Assembly (NCBI GenBank): GCA_020053945.1
Contig: JAGVME010000094.1
Span: forward strand, 1-34,624
Direction of reading: 5' to 3'
Source: Gammaproteobacteria bacterium
Lineage (GTDB): Bacteria; Pseudomonadota; Gammaproteobacteria; Ga0077554; Ga007554
DNA length: 34,624 nt
Part shown: positions 6,625-16,649 of the stretch, one piece after another
Layout: each line of letters opens with the position of its first letter
Position numbering within the stretch: the first letter of the stretch is position 1
The notes under the pieces: generated by a model
The model's database searches: none
What the model saw: the letters and a program-made list of their open reading frames with translations, nothing else
What the model was told of the DNA's origin: nothing
Made by a program: the position numbers and the translations under genes

Positions 6625-7143
6625 ATGGACAAAAAAATATTCGGCGGTATCGTAATGGTGTTAACACTCACCGCCTGTGGCCCATCCAGCACATCTTCCC
6701 AAACCCCCGGCGGCACCCCTCCTCCGGAAAAAACCATTTCCACGCTTACCGGTGTAGATGTGGTGCGCCCGCACAATGTGCAGCAAATCGCGGAAGGCGC
6801 GCAGCTCTATCAACAGCATTGCGCGAGTTGCCATGGCGCCACAGCGGAAGGCAACCCTGAATGGCGCAAGGCATTGGCGGAAGGAAAACATTTGCCGCCC
6901 CCCCTCAATGGCACCGGGCGCGAATGGCATAGCTCAAGAAACGAGTTGCATAACCATATCAAGTACGGCAGTAAATTTGGCAAGGGTAATATGCCGCCCT
7001 TCCAAAATGCTTTGACGGATGCCCAAATCACCGCGGTGATTGCATGGTTCCAATCATTATGGTCAGACCAGCTCTATGCGGAATGGCTGACTAAACACAC
7101 GGTGGGCAGTGTATTTGTTGATGAAGCCTATAAGAAGCAATAG
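6625..7143 (+). CDS. c-type cytochrome lipoprotein
   Basis: This 172-residue precursor has a lipoprotein signal (lipobox LTAC, Cys18), so it should be anchored to a membrane on the periplasmic side. One haem is attached through C66-A-S-C69-H70. The Met in GNMPPF (Met123) is the likely distal ligand, giving a class I monohaem cytochrome c. LPPPLNGTGREWH and TDAQITAVIAWFQSLW are typical of the family. AAGGA precedes the ATG. It sits between the DUF2231 gene and cusC; the cusC ribosome site overlaps its stop codon, so the two are tightly coupled. A role in electron transfer with DUF2231, perhaps keeping copper or silver in the pump's oxidation state or serving a copper oxidase, is inferred only from context. 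Confidence 0.88.
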   Translation: MDKKIFGGIVMVLTLTACGPSSTSSQTPGGTPPPEKTISTLTGVDVVRPHNVQQIAEGAQLYQQHCASCHGATAEGNPEWRKALAEGKHLPPPLNGTGREWHSSRNELHNHIKYGSKFGKGNMPPFQNALTDAQITAVIAWFQSLWSDQLYAEWLTKHTVGSVFVDEAYKKQ

Positions 7144-7152
7144 GAGCCATCA

Positions 7153-8508
7153 TTGAAACGTTTATATTCTATGGCCATGGCATGTGTGTTGATGCTGGTA
7201 TGGCAGATGCCCGCCGCACAGGAAAGTCCTAGTGTCGCGGGAGAGCGAAGCGAGGGGCTCAGGATGCCGGAAGCGACTGCCGCGGCAAACGAGACGATTA
7301 CATTAAGCCTGGATGCCGCCGAACGCTTGGCGTTGCGGCATAATCCATTGTTGGCGCAATCCCAGGCTGAAATTGAAATAAGCCGCACGCGGGCGCTTTC
7401 TGCCGGTCAATTGCCTGATCCGCAAGTGCGTTTCGGCGTGCAGAACGTGCCCATCGACAGCCTCGCATTGAACCGCGATGAAATGAGCATGGTTACGTTG
7501 GGCGTCACGCAGATGTTCCCGCCTGTTGGGAAGCGCGGATTGATGCAGCAAAGCGCGCACACCGAAACGCTCAGTGCCCAGAGCAGATACCGCGATACCC
7601 AGGCGCGGCTACGGCATGAAGTGCACATGGCGTGGCTGGATGTTTACTATCAGGAACGTGAACTGGCCACGCTACGGGCAAGTTATGAATTACTCGACCA
7701 AATTGTGCAGGTGGCGCACGCCCAATACCGTAACGGGCTGGCGCAGGAAGCCGATGTATTAAAAGCGCAACTGGAACGGGATGATTTACGCGAGCGCGAA
7801 GAAAACATTCAGGCTGTACGTAGCGTGGCACTGAGCCGTTTGGCGCGGCTGGTGGGTATGTCCAGCGCGAATATTACTGTAACAACTGAGCTACCCGTAG
7901 CACCGACTATCCATACCGACAATGAACTGGCACAAACACTGGCGCAACATCCACAAGTGGCGGCGCTGGATGCACAGATCCGCACGGCAGAACTGGACCT
8001 GGCGGTGGCACGGCGCGATTATTATCCCGAGTTTGGTTTGGAGGCGATGTATGGTTATCGCGCCGCCCGTGATATGGGCGGCTCAAAAGTGCCCGATATG
8101 ATTTCGGCGGGCGTGGTAATGAGTGTGCCGTTGTGGACTGCCCACCGCCAGGATGCCCGCGCCCAGGAGCGTCAGGCGCAGTGGCTGGCGCTGCGCTATC
8201 AGCGTGATGATTTATTGTTGCAGTTAAATGCCGATGCGCGTGCGCGTTATGCGGAATATACCCGCATTAAATCACGGCTGGCACTGCTTGAAAACACGCT
8301 GTTGCCGCAGGCGGAACAAACGGTGAGCGCCCTGCTCGCCGCGTATCGCACCGGCAAAACTGACATGGCAAGTGTGTTGCGTGCACGCCAGGTGAGCCTG
8401 GATTACACGTTGCGGATGTGGCGCTTGCGTACTGATTTCTGGATCGCCACCGCTGAATTGAATTATCTGGGTACCACTATTACAGAGACATCTGGCCATG
8501 AACACTAA
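7153..8508 (+). CDS. cusC: TolC-type outer membrane channel of the Cu/Ag efflux system (CusC-like)
   Basis: This 451-residue protein has a signal peptide ending near MPAAQ and two outer membrane efflux (OEP) repeats made of long coiled-coil helices. It would form the trimeric exit duct through the outer membrane and the periplasmic tunnel. The SLDAAERLALRHNPLLAQSQ start of the first helix and SLAL..DEMSMVTLGVTQMFPPVGKRGL are typical of metal-linked members. There is no lipobox, unlike E. coli CusC. The start is TTG at 7153 with AGGAG 6 bases ahead, overlapping the previous stop. The 3' end overlaps cusB by 11 bases, so the three pump subunits are translated together. Substrate assignment comes from cusA and cusF, because channel proteins themselves are not specific. 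Confidence 0.88.
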   Translation: MKRLYSMAMACVLMLVWQMPAAQESPSVAGERSEGLRMPEATAAANETITLSLDAAERLALRHNPLLAQSQAEIEISRTRALSAGQLPDPQVRFGVQNVPIDSLALNRDEMSMVTLGVTQMFPPVGKRGLMQQSAHTETLSAQSRYRDTQARLRHEVHMAWLDVYYQERELATLRASYELLDQIVQVAHAQYRNGLAQEADVLKAQLERDDLREREENIQAVRSVALSRLARLVGMSSANITVTTELPVAPTIHTDNELAQTLAQHPQVAALDAQIRTAELDLAVARRDYYPEFGLEAMYGYRAARDMGGSKVPDMISAGVVMSVPLWTAHRQDARAQERQAQWLALRYQRDDLLLQLNADARARYAEYTRIKSRLALLENTLLPQAEQTVSALLAAYRTGKTDMASVLRARQVSLDYTLRMWRLRTDFWIATAELNYLGTTITETSGHEH

Positions 8509-9922
8509 AAAAATTACCTTGTTAGCCGGTGTTGTCCTGGCAAGCGTCGCCCTTGGCATGGCAGCGGGTTGGTTGCTCAAGGAGAATTTTAAAGATACTT
8601 CACCATCTGATGTCACCATGCCACCCAAAGAAAAAAAACCGCTGTTCTACCGTAATCCGATGGATGCTTCCATTACTTCTCCTGTGCCGCAAAAAGATAA
8701 CATGGGAATGGATTATATCCCTGTGTATGCGGACGAGAAATCCGACGTTCAGGAGGAGAACAAGATTCTTTTTTACCGCAACCCGATGGATCCCAATATC
8801 ACTTCGCCCACGCCGCAGAAAGATAATATGGGCATGGATTACATACCGGTGTATGCCAACAAAATGACAGCCACAGGCAGCGTGGACATTGATCCCCGTG
8901 TGGTGCAAAACCTGGGCGTGCGTACCGCGGTGGTGCAGCGCCAGTCATTTTCCACCACCATTGATACGGTCGGTACGGTGGCGATTGACGAACGGGGAGT
9001 CAGTTTCTTTAATCCAAAAATTAGTGGTTGGGTTGAACGTGTGTATGTAAAGGCATTGGGTGATTCCATACAACGTGGCCAGTTACTGGCAGAAATTTAT
9101 GCGCCCGAACTGGTCAGCGCGCAGGAAGAATTTCTCGTGGCGCTCAATGGGGTTAAGCGTTTTGCCGACGCTCCGCTATTGAAAGACAGCCAATCCTTAC
9201 TCGAAACAGCGCGTGCACGGCTGCGGCTGCTGGATATGTCAAATGCCGATATCGAAGCCCTTGAGCGTAGTGGGCAAGGACGCCGCACCATCAAACTCTA
9301 CGCGCCACACAATGGCATTGTCACAGAATTAAATATGCGCGAGGGAGGTTACATTACACCGGATACCCGTCTTTATAGCCTCGCCGACCTGTCACGCGCC
9401 TGGGTAATTATGGAAATTTATACCGGCCAGATGGCATTTGTGAAGCCGGGTAATCCGGTAACACTGCGCACCGCGTCTATGCCAGGACGTGAATGGCGCG
9501 GGCGCATTGATTATCTTTATCCCACACTTAATCCACAGACCCGCACTGTGCAGGCGCGACTGGTATTTGACAATCCCGGCAATACGTTGCGCCCCGGCAT
9601 GTTTGTCAATGCCAGCATTCAGTCTACACCCAAGGCATCGGCACTCGCCGTACCGCGCGAAGCACTACTACGCACCGGCACACGCGATGTGGTGATGGTG
9701 GCGCTGGGCGCAGGACGCTTTCAACCCGTGACGGTGCGCACTGGCGCTGAGAACAGTGAACTCGTGGAAATCTTGGAGGGACTGGAGGCCGGTCAACAAG
9801 TAGTGTTAAGCGGACAATTCCTGCTGGATGCTGAGGCCAGCTTCAAAGGAGGCATGGATCGCCTTGAAGGAAACAATACCGGAACGCCCATTCAAGATGA
9901 TCATGCCGAGCATCAACAATGA
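8498..9922 (+). CDS. cusB: Membrane fusion protein CusB with duplicated heavy-metal-binding domain
   Basis: This 474-residue periplasmic adaptor links the RND pump to the outer membrane channel and passes metal to the pump. It has an N-terminal anchor helix (residues 5-27), then two nearly identical short domains at 49-77 and 91-119. Each reads YRNPMD...[16 protein letters not shown], the heavy-metal-binding domain usually present once in CusB-type proteins. The barrel-sandwich and beta-barrel parts follow ([69 protein letters not shown]). Met residues in the doubled domains are likely Cu(I)/Ag(I) ligands. It overlaps cusC by 11 bases and cusA by 4 (ATGA). The doubling may raise metal-capture capacity; that is inference. 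Confidence 0.93.
   Translation: MNTKKITLLAGVVLASVALGMAAGWLLKENFKDTSPSDVTMPPKEKKPLFYRNPMDASITSPVPQKDNMGMDYIPVYADEKSDVQEENKILFYRNPMDPNITSPTPQKDNMGMDYIPVYANKMTATGSVDIDPRVVQNLGVRTAVVQRQSFSTTIDTVGTVAIDERGVSFFNPKISGWVERVYVKALGDSIQRGQLLAEIYAPELVSAQEEFLVALNGVKRFADAPLLKDSQSLLETARARLRLLDMSNADIEALERSGQGRRTIKLYAPHNGIVTELNMREGGYITPDTRLYSLADLSRAWVIMEIYTGQMAFVKPGNPVTLRTASMPGREWRGRIDYLYPTLNPQTRTVQARLVFDNPGNTLRPGMFVNASIQSTPKASALAVPREALLRTGTRDVVMVALGAGRFQPVTVRTGAENSELVEILEGLEAGQQVVLSGQFLLDAEASFKGGMDRLEGNNTGTPIQDDHAEHQQ
8642..8854 (+). repeat. Tandem duplication of the metal-binding domain inside cusB
   Basis: Codons 49-77 (8642-8728) and 91-119 (8768-8854) encode almost the same 29-residue unit. The units differ at a handful of positions and are joined by a 13-residue acidic linker. 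Several codons differ at third positions between copies, so the duplication is not brand new. Confidence 0.9.
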
Positions 9923-12900
9923 TTAGCGCCATCATCGACTGGTCTTTGCGTAATCGCGTTCTGGTGTTGCTCGCCACGCTCGCACTCACACTGTGGGGCG
10001 TTTATGCCGTGCAGAAAACGCCAGTGGATGCGATTCCTGATCTTTCTGACGTTCAGGTGATTATCAAGACCAGCTTCCCCGGTCAGGCACCGCAGGTGGT
10101 GGAAGATCAGGTCACTTACCCGCTCACTACGACGCTGCTGGCAGTGCCGGGCGCCACGACAGTGCGCGGCTATTCATTCTTCGGCGACTCGTTTATCTAC
10201 GTGCTGTTCAAAGACGGCACCGATCCCTATTGGGCGCGCTCACGCGTGCTGGAATATATCAATCAGGCGCAATCGCGTTTGCCACAAGGCATTACGCCCA
10301 CACTCGGACCAGACGCCACTGGTGTGGGTTGGGTGTATGAGTACGCGCTGGTGGATCGCAGCAATCAGCATGACTTATCGCAACTGCGTTCACTGCAGGA
10401 CTGGTTTATAAAATTCGAATTGCAACGTCTACCGGGTGTCGCGGAAGTTGCAACGGTGGGCGGCATGGTGAAACAGTACCAGGTCGAAGTTGACCCCCTC
10501 AAGCTGCTGGCCTATGGCATTACTCTGCCCCAAGTGGAAGCCGCTATCAGGCGCGCCAACAGCGAAACCGGCGGTTCGGTAATCGAGATGGGTGGCGCCG
10601 AATACATGGTGCGCTCAAAAGGCTATCTGCGCTCGATCGCTGATCTGCGTCAAATACCCTTGAGCGTGTCTGCCAGCGGCACACCCATACAACTGGTCGA
10701 TGTCGCCAACATTCAACTTGGCCCGGAGTTGCGGCGTGGCGTGGCGGAACTGGATGGACAAGGTGAGGTAGTCGGCGGCATTGTCGTGATGCGTCACGGC
10801 AGCAACGCGCAGGATACCATTGCCCGCGTTAAGGAAAAACTCGTCGCATTGAAAAGCGGACTCCCTGCCGGGGTGGAAATTATTGAAACCTATGACCGCT
10901 CGGCACTGATTAATCGCGCTGTCGCTAACCTTAAAGAAAAATTGCTGGAAGAATCACTGGTGGTGGCGCTGGTGTGCCTGATATTCCTGTTTCACCTGCG
11001 TTCGGCGCTGGTCGCCATTATCAGCCTGCCGGTGGGCATTCTCACGGCGTTTGTTATCATGCACCAGCAAGGTATTAACGCTAACATCATGTCGCTGGGT
11101 GGCATTGCAATTGCGATTGGCGCGATGGTGGATGCCGCGATTGTCATGATCGAAAACATGCACAAACATCTGGAAAGAGCACGAGCATCCGCGCCTGCCC
11201 AAATAGACTATTGGGCGACAGCACGCGCTGCCGCGCAGGAAGTCGGGCCCGCCTTGTTTTTTTCGCTGCTGATTATCACCGTGTCATTTTTACCGGTGTT
11301 CACACTGGAAGCACAGGAAGGCCGCCTATTTGCCCCGCTCGCCTATACCAAAACGTACGCCATGGCGGCCGCAGCAGGGCTGGCCGTTACTCTGGTGCCC
11401 GTGTTGATGGGGTACTTAATCCGTGGGCGCATCCTGCCCGAACACAAAAATCCGCTGAATCGCCTGTTGATTGCGCTCTATCAACCGTTGATCGACGCGG
11501 TGCTGCGCTTTCGTGTACTCACGGTGATCATCGCACTGCTGTTGCTGGCAACCATTATCTATCCTTTGCAACGCCTGGGATCAGAATTCATGCCTGCACT
11601 GGATGAAGGCGACCTGCTTTACATGCCCATCACCCTGCCCTCGATTTCCATCGGCGAGGCGGCGCGCATTCTGCAACAAACCGATAAAATGATCAAGCAG
11701 ATACCCGAAGTCAAACGTGTCTTCGGCAAAGCCGGACGCGCTGAAACTGCCACTGACCCCGCGCCGCTATCAATGTTCGAAACCGTGGTGCAACTCAAGG
11801 ATCCATCCGAATGGCGTCCCGGCATGACACTCGACAAACTCAAGGAAGAACTCAATAACAGTGTACAAGTTCCGGGTCTCACTAACGCCTGGGTAATGCC
11901 AATCCGCAACCGCATCGACATGCTCGCTACCGGCATCCGCACGCCCGTTGGTATCAAGGTGGCAGGGCCGGATCTGGCGGGCATCGAACGCGTCAGCAAG
12001 GACATAGAAGCTGTCATCAAAAAACTGCCAGGCACGCGTTCTGCCTTCGCCGAGCGCGTCACCGGCGGACGTTATATTGACATTGAAGTGGATCGTGCGC
12101 TGGCGGCGCGTTATGGCCTGAATGTGATGGATGTGCAGGATATGATACGCACCGCCATCGGTGGCGAGAACATTACCACCACGGTGGAAGGACGCGAGCG
12201 TTACCCCGTTAATCTGCGCTACCCGCGTGCGCTGCGCGACTCGGTCAGCGCGCTGGCCGCCAGCCGCATCGCAACACCTTCAGGTGCGCAAATCCCGCTC
12301 GGCGAACTTGCCACATTGCGCTTGACGGATGGCCCGCCGGAAATCAAAAGCGAAAATGCGCGCTTGAATGGCTGGATCTACGTTGATATCGCCGATATCG
12401 ACGTGGGCGGCTTTGTCAGCAACGCCAAGACTGCCGTAGAGCAACAGGTAAAAATCCCACCCGGCTACTCCATCGCCTGGTCCGGCCAATATGAATACAT
12501 GGAACGCGCCAAGGCCAAACTCAAACTAGTCATTCCCCTCACGCTGGGCGTCATCGTGCTGCTGCTTTACCTGCATTTTCGCAATGGCATGGAAGTGGCG
12601 ATGATCGTTATCAGCCTGCCGTTCGCGCTGGTCGGCGGCGTCTGGCTGATCTATCTGCTCGGCTATCAACTCTCGGTGGCGGTGGGCGTAGGTTTTATCG
12701 CACTGGCAGGCGTGGCTGCGGAATTCGGCGTGATCATGCTACTCTACCTTGATCAAGCCGTAAAACATCAACAAGCCGAAGGCCGCATGAACTCCTGGGC
12801 CGACCTCAAGGCCGCGATTATCGAAGGCGCCGTGATGCGCGTGCGCCCCAAAATGATGACTGTGGCCGTCATCATCGCCGGCCTGTTGCCCATTATGCTC

Positions 12901-13041
12901 AGCCACGGCACCGGCTCGGAAGTCATGCAACGCATTGCCGCCCCCATGATTGGTGGTATGATTACGGCACCCCTGCTCAGCCTGTTGGTCATTCCTGCGC
13001 TGTATGCACTGTGGAAAAAGCGCGTATTGAAATTAAAATGA
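9919..13041 (+). CDS. cusA: Cu(I)/Ag(I) RND efflux pump CusA
   Basis: This 1040-residue inner-membrane transporter of the heavy-metal RND (HME) group works as a trimer and uses proton import to drive metal out. It contains the usual 12 helices and two large periplasmic loops, with [15 protein letters not shown] near the start and [19 protein letters not shown] in helix 4. Met569 (LLYMPITLP), Met619 (APLSMFE) and Met668 (RIDMLATG) correspond by spacing to Met573, Met623 and Met672 of E. coli CusA, the three-Met site for Cu(I)/Ag(I). CzcA-type Zn/Co/Cd pumps lack this site. Length matches the family (about 1045). It starts in an ATGA overlap with cusB. The monovalent-metal assignment is therefore well supported. 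Confidence 0.95.
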   Translation: MISAIIDWSLRNRVLVLLATLALTLWGVYAVQKTPVDAIPDLSDVQVIIKTSFPGQAPQVVEDQVTYPLTTTLLAVPGATTVRGYSFFGDSFIYVLFKDGTDPYWARSRVLEYINQAQSRLPQGITPTLGPDATGVGWVYEYALVDRSNQHDLSQLRSLQDWFIKFELQRLPGVAEVATVGGMVKQYQVEVDPLKLLAYGITLPQVEAAIRRANSETGGSVIEMGGAEYMVRSKGYLRSIADLRQIPLSVSASGTPIQLVDVANIQLGPELRRGVAELDGQGEVVGGIVVMRHGSNAQDTIARVKEKLVALKSGLPAGVEIIETYDRSALINRAVANLKEKLLEESLVVALVCLIFLFHLRSALVAIISLPVGILTAFVIMHQQGINANIMSLGGIAIAIGAMVDAAIVMIENMHKHLERARASAPAQIDYWATARAAAQEVGPALFFSLLIITVSFLPVFTLEAQEGRLFAPLAYTKTYAMAAAAGLAVTLVPVLMGYLIRGRILPEHKNPLNRLLIALYQPLIDAVLRFRVLTVIIALLLLATIIYPLQRLGSEFMPALDEGDLLYMPITLPSISIGEAARILQQTDKMIKQIPEVKRVFGKAGRAETATDPAPLSMFETVVQLKDPSEWRPGMTLDKLKEELNNSVQVPGLTNAWVMPIRNRIDMLATGIRTPVGIKVAGPDLAGIERVSKDIEAVIKKLPGTRSAFAERVTGGRYIDIEVDRALAARYGLNVMDVQDMIRTAIGGENITTTVEGRERYPVNLRYPRALRDSVSALAASRIATPSGAQIPLGELATLRLTDGPPEIKSENARLNGWIYVDIADIDVGGFVSNAKTAVEQQVKIPPGYSIAWSGQYEYMERAKAKLKLVIPLTLGVIVLLLYLHFRNGMEVAMIVISLPFALVGGVWLIYLLGYQLSVAVGVGFIALAGVAAEFGVIMLLYLDQAVKHQQAEGRMNSWADLKAAIIEGAVMRVRPKMMTVAVIIAGLLPIMLSHGTGSEVMQRIAAPMIGGMITAPLLSLLVIPALYALWKKRVLKLK

Positions 13042-13100
13042 ACCCCCTCTATACACTTCAAACAACATCCATTACCATTTCACCCCAGGAGGCTACACCC

Positions 13101-13454
13101 ATGAAAAAAGCACCGCACATAATACCTGCTATCGTACTGCTCAGCTTGCCCTTATTCACATCAGCCCACGCAGATGATATGGGTGGCATGCCCGGCATGC
13201 ACGCAAATAAACAGGCCGCCATGGCATCGCACAAAGGCCAAGGCACCGTGAACAAGGTCGATGCGGCCGCCGGTACCGTTAACCTTACCCACGACCCGAT
13301 CAAAAGCCTGGGATGGATGGGCATGACAATGGATTTTAAAATGAAAAGCAAAGCCAATCTTGATAAGATTAAAGTGGGCATGAAAGTAAACTTTGAAGTC
13401 ACCAAAGAACCCGACGGCACCTTTGTCATCACCACCATCACTCCTCTTAAATAA
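13101..13454 (+). CDS. cusF: Periplasmic Cu(I)/Ag(I) chaperone CusF
   Basis: This 117-residue precursor has a signal peptide ending near ALA-like SAHA (residue 24). The small OB-fold domain carries His64, Trp72, Met75 and Met77 (HDPIKSLGWMGMTMDF). These match His36, Trp44, Met47 and Met49 of E. coli CusF, where Cu(I) is held by His and two Met and capped by the Trp. A Met/His-rich stretch (DDMGGMPGMH) precedes the domain. The ATG at 13101 has AGGAGG 8 bases upstream; a longer frame from 13011 would start inside cusA and lacks a signal peptide. It lies 59 bases after cusA and should deliver metal to CusB. In E. coli cusF lies between cusC and cusB, so the order here differs. Confidence 0.94.
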   Translation: MKKAPHIIPAIVLLSLPLFTSAHADDMGGMPGMHANKQAAMASHKGQGTVNKVDAAAGTVNLTHDPIKSLGWMGMTMDFKMKSKANLDKIKVGMKVNFEVTKEPDGTFVITTITPLK

Positions 13455-13485
13455 TCCCTTTATATAACTAAAACCGAGGCGCCCA

Positions 13486-13899
13486 ATGAAAAAACACCGT
13501 GGACTGCAAGCTGTCCTTTTGACCGCTATACTTTCATCACCGCTAGCCTACGCCGCCGATGAGAGTAAAGATCATGCCCAACATCATCCGCATGGCGCAG
13601 CTTCCGCTGAAGCCGCTCCGCCTGCCGAAGACATGGCGCCAGTAGACATGAAAAAATACTTGCAGGACATGCAAGCCACGCTCCTGAAAATGCATGACTT
13701 GTCACACAAGATCCAGCAGAACAAAAATGCCAAAGAGCGTGAAAAATTAAAAGAGGAACACCTGCAACTGATGGGGCGGCACATGGAAATGGTCGCGCCA
13801 TTAATGATGCAAATGATGATGGGTGCAGGTGCGCACGAAGGTGACATGGAAGCCGATGAAGGAACAGCCGAAGCCCAAACCCCGCCGGATAAAAAATAA
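13486..13899 (+). CDS. Exported Met/His-rich protein at the end of the cus operon
   Basis: This 137-residue precursor has a signal peptide (cleavage near AYA, residue 23). The mature chain begins with a His cluster (DHAQHHPHG), followed by one long amphipathic helix (about 55-105) that probably forms a coiled coil. It then has a Met-rich run (RHMEMVAPLMMQMMMG) and an acidic tail. I cannot name a family. Composition and position 31 bases behind cusF suggest a periplasmic copper or silver sponge, in the manner of CopC-, CopK- or CueP-like accessory proteins, without evident homology to them. GAGG precedes the ATG. It is the last gene of the operon; an inverted-repeat element starts 22 bases after its stop. 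Confidence 0.75.
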   Translation: MKKHRGLQAVLLTAILSSPLAYAADESKDHAQHHPHGAASAEAAPPAEDMAPVDMKKYLQDMQATLLKMHDLSHKIQQNKNAKEREKLKEEHLQLMGRHMEMVAPLMMQMMMGAGAHEGDMEADEGTAEAQTPPDKK

Positions 13900-13920
13900 A
13901 CGTAAATTTATTTTTGCATT

Positions 13921-14102
13921 ATCCTAAAAACCTCAGTTGGAACCGTAGCGAGAGCGACTAAGATGTTGAAGATGGACAAAATTTTTCTCTAATTTTTGCG
14001 AAGGCGTAGCCACCCCTACGGTGAGCGGAAATTTGAGAAAAATTTTGTTCAGATTCGGCATATTAGGCGCTCGCAGTAGGTTCCAACTGAGGTTTTTAGG
14101 AT
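13921..14102. mobile_element. MITE-like element with perfect 24-bp terminal inverted repeats
   Basis: Bases 13921-13944 and 14079-14102 are exact reverse complements over 24 bases. The pairing continues less perfectly inward (for example ACAAAATTTTTCTC on the left against its complement on the right), so almost the entire 182 bases can fold into one long hairpin. There is no coding capacity. A partial copy lies at 16582. No target duplication is obvious. It lies between two convergent gene sets (cus operon and pyrF) and could terminate both. Confidence 0.8.
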
Positions 14103-14107
14103 CATAT

Positions 14108-14142
14108 GGCAACAGGTGATATTTGTGGTATCGCTTGTTGCC
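14108..14142. other. Inverted repeat after pyrF
   Basis: GGCAACA (14108-14114) pairs with TGTTGCC (14136-14142) around a 21-base centre, just beyond the pyrF stop. There is no T-run on either strand, so it is only a weak terminator candidate. Confidence 0.3.
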
Positions 14143-14155
14143 CGGAAAAATACGT

Positions 14156-14869
14156 TTACTTAGCCGCAGCCAGTGCGGCAGCCACTTCCGCCTGAATCTC
14201 CAGTAAAGCGCGTAAGGGATCTTCAGCTTCGGTAATAGGCCGGCCAATCACCAGATAATCAGCGCCATTGCGCAACGCATCGGCGGGTGTCATGATGCGG
14301 CGCTGATCATTTGGCCCGGCGCCGTGTGGGCGGATGCCGGGCGTCACCAGGCAAAATTCCGCGCCTTGGGCATGGCGTACATCCTCTACTTCCTGGGGGG
14401 AGCACACCACCCCATCCAGCCCCGATTGCTTCGCCAATGCCGCAAGGCGCAAAACATTTTCATATGGTGTGCCAGGCAAACCTATTTCACGCATGTCCTG
14501 CCCATCCAGGCTGGTCAACACCGTCACCGCAATCAAGCGGGGATGGTGGGAGGCGCTGTCGATCGCTTCACGCGCGGCTTCCATCATCTTGCGCCCACCC
14601 AAAGCATGCACATTCACCATCCATACTCCCAAGTCAGCCGCCGCAACACAGGCCTGGGCAACAGTATGGGCAATATCGTGGAATTTCAAATCAAGAAAAA
14701 TATCGAATCCTGCCCCCACCAATTTATCAACAACCACTGGGCCAGCGCGGGTAAAAAGTTCCTTACCCACTTTCAGGCGGCAGTATTGGGGAGACAAGCC
14801 ACTTACCAGATCCAATGCTTGTACCGGATCAGCATAATCCAAAGCAATAATAATCCGTGAATCCGTCAT
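14156..14869 (-). CDS. pyrF: Orotidine 5'-phosphate decarboxylase
   Basis: This protein catalyses the last step of UMP synthesis, decarboxylating OMP. It has 237 residues from the ATG at 14869. The TIM-barrel active site is intact: ALDYAD (Asp11), RLKVGKELF (Lys33), and DLKFHDI with Asp60, Lys62 and Asp65 as the charged catalytic network. VTPGIR and IGRPIT near the end bind the phosphate. A longer frame begins at 14908 inside lapB. The inner ATG is preferred because the family starts [10 protein letters not shown] there and a GGGAGGA site lies upstream. It follows lapB by 25 bases, the gammaproteobacterial lapA-lapB-pyrF order. Confidence 0.96.
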   Translation of the reverse strand: MTDSRIIIALDYADPVQALDLVSGLSPQYCRLKVGKELFTRAGPVVVDKLVGAGFDIFLDLKFHDIAHTVAQACVAAADLGVWMVNVHALGGRKMMEAAREAIDSASHHPRLIAVTVLTSLDGQDMREIGLPGTPYENVLRLAALAKQSGLDGVVCSPQEVEDVRHAQGAEFCLVTPGIRPHGAGPNDQRRIMTPADALRNGADYLVIGRPITEAEDPLRALLEIQAEVAAALAAAK

Positions 14870-14894
14870 TTTTATCTTTGTCCTCCCGCTTTTT

Positions 14895-16118
14895 TCAGGA
14901 CGCGTCATCCAGACCCTGCACTGGTTTCATGACACCCCATTTTTTACAGCTTGGACATTGCCAATGCAGCGACTTTCCGGAAAACCCACATTGCCCACAT
15001 TGATAAAGAGGCCGCTCCTGCAACAATTTTTTTATCGCCGTATTGAGCGTCAATAGTTGCCCTCGCGTCTTGTCTTCACTTCCTACCAGATACAAGTCCA
15101 CCAGGCACGCCAACCCGGATAAGGTAGGTTGTTTATTAAGATGTTCAGCGACAAATACCGCTGCGTCCCCCTCCCCTTGCTGGTCACGCAACAACTCAGC
15201 GAATGCGATTAGCGGCGCCACGCCCGCGTATTTCTGCAAAATCTGCTTAAGGTATCCGGCTATTTCGTGTGGGGTACCGAGCTTATTGTAACAATCCACG
15301 ATGCGGGGGATCACTTCCGCCAGGTAATCCGCATCCTGTTCCTCAACATTTTTGTAAGCCCGCAACGCTGACACATAATGTCCAGACAGCATGTCAATAT
15401 CACCCTGAAGGATGCTGGCGCGCACGCAACCCGGGTCAGACGCTAAAGCACGTTTAATTTCCCTGTTCGCTTCATCAATATCATGTTGCTGCCGGGCCTG
15501 TTCGGCGAGTTCACAATGATATTGCGCGATAAGGTTATTTAACTTTTTTCCTGTAACAGTTTCCAGTTTAGATGCGACATGGATGGCTTTTTCCCATTCC
15601 CGCTCCTGTTGGTAAATGTCCCGCAAGGAACGCAGCGCGGGCACCATTTGTGGTGTACAGTCCCCCCCGACCAATGGATCGCCCGCATGTGTACCAGGTG
15701 TTTCAGTTAGTTTTAAAAACAGGCTTTCGGCACGGTCAAACCAACCCGCACGCAAGTAATCTTCACCTAACTCCAGCAAAGCCTGGTTACATTGATCGGG
15801 GGTCAGGGTGGGGCGGGCTATAAGATTTTGATGGATGCGGATGGCGCGGTCCACTTCACCGCGCCGACGGAACAGGCTACCCAAGGCAAAGTGGGTTTCG
15901 ACGGTTTCGGTGTCGACCTCAAGCATTTTGACAAACACTTCAATCGCTTTGTCAGGCTGTTCATTGATAAGATAATTCAGTCCTTTAAAATAATCAGGGT
16001 ACAACAAGCCCTGCGCACTTTCTTCCTGTCTACTCCGTTTATCACGCTTGGCAAACCACCAACCAGAGGCGGCGGCAATGGGCAATAACAGCATCCATAA
16101 CCAGGTAGCGTTATTCAA
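14895..16118 (-). CDS. lapB: LPS assembly protein LapB (YciM)
   Basis: This 407-residue protein has one N-terminal membrane helix ([18 protein letters not shown]). TPR repeats fill most of the chain (for example [21 protein letters not shown]), and the C-terminus is a rubredoxin-like zinc knuckle with two CxxC pairs ([20 protein letters not shown]). In E. coli LapB works with FtsH to adjust LpxC turnover and so the amount of LPS. All these elements are in family order, and length is close to the E. coli protein (389). Its ATG overlaps the lapA stop by 4 bases. Confidence 0.95.
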   Translation of the reverse strand: MNNATWLWMLLLPIAAASGWWFAKRDKRSRQEESAQGLLYPDYFKGLNYLINEQPDKAIEVFVKMLEVDTETVETHFALGSLFRRRGEVDRAIRIHQNLIARPTLTPDQCNQALLELGEDYLRAGWFDRAESLFLKLTETPGTHAGDPLVGGDCTPQMVPALRSLRDIYQQEREWEKAIHVASKLETVTGKKLNNLIAQYHCELAEQARQQHDIDEANREIKRALASDPGCVRASILQGDIDMLSGHYVSALRAYKNVEEQDADYLAEVIPRIVDCYNKLGTPHEIAGYLKQILQKYAGVAPLIAFAELLRDQQGEGDAAVFVAEHLNKQPTLSGLACLVDLYLVGSEDKTRGQLLTLNTAIKKLLQERPLYQCGQCGFSGKSLHWQCPSCKKWGVMKPVQGLDDAS

Positions 16119-16420
16119 GGACTTTCCCTAAGCGGGTCTTTCAACGGAAGCGTACGTAAACTGGCAAGCTCGGCGTCAACAGCCTGGTTTGCCTTACGTA
16201 GCCGCGAAACCTCCCGCTTCAATTTAATAATGACCCCCAGGCTGGCAACTACCCCTGCAAGCACACCCATGATAAGCGTTATGAGCACGACCAGCGATAA
16301 AGATAAACGCTGGCTGCCAAAATAATAATCCAACTCTACTGGCTCGGCATTGAGAATGGCGAAGCTCAACCCAAGCGTAAGCACCAGTAGAAAAATTATT
16401 AAATTAACAATATAAGACAT
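16115..16420 (-). CDS. lapA: LPS assembly protein LapA (DUF1049)
   Basis: This 101-residue protein has two transmembrane helices (about 5-23 and 42-65) and a C-terminal coiled coil (KLKREVSRLRKANQAVDAEL). It carries the LNAEPVELDYYFGS turn characteristic of DUF1049/LapA. It partners LapB at the inner membrane in LPS assembly control. GAGG lies 8 bases before the ATG. The 161-base gap up to the half MITE at 16582 holds a separated TTCGGCA/TGCCGAA pair but no gene I can support. Confidence 0.93.
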   Translation of the reverse strand: MSYIVNLIIFLLVLTLGLSFAILNAEPVELDYYFGSQRLSLSLVVLITLIMGVLAGVVASLGVIIKLKREVSRLRKANQAVDAELASLRTLPLKDPLRESP

Positions 16421-16581
16421 GCTCTGACCCTCGTTACATCATAATCTTAAGTCACGGGCGGGACAGGTTGTGTTTCGGCATTCTGTACCGGCCATTGCGG
16501 CGGAGGTAGGAGTAAGGCAGGGATACCCCGTTACCTGCTAGGTGAACAAGTGCCGAATCGGCGCTTGGAACCATTGATGTT

Positions 16582-16648
16582 ATCCTAAAAACATCCGTTG
16601 GAACCTACTGTGAGCGCCCAATAGGCCAAATCCAATCGAATTTTTTGG
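16582..16648. mobile_element. Half copy of the 13.9-kb MITE-like element
   Basis: Starting with ATCCTAAAAAC, about 67 bases match one arm of the element at 13921-14102. They share GTTGGAACCTACTG, GAGCGCC, AATA, GCC and AATC in the same order, with scattered changes. The other arm is missing and the match fades at the ihfB stop codon. AATCCA and TGGATT near its end (16629-16651) can pair, so it may now help end ihfB transcripts. Confidence 0.7.
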
Positions 16649-16649
16649 A

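Noticed and set aside
6143-6667. A 174-codon minus-strand frame opposite the DUF2231 gene
   Set aside because: It is antisense to a gene with clear family features and a good ribosome site.
11211-11606. A 131-codon frame inside cusA
   Set aside because: Shadow frame within a perfectly conserved pump gene.
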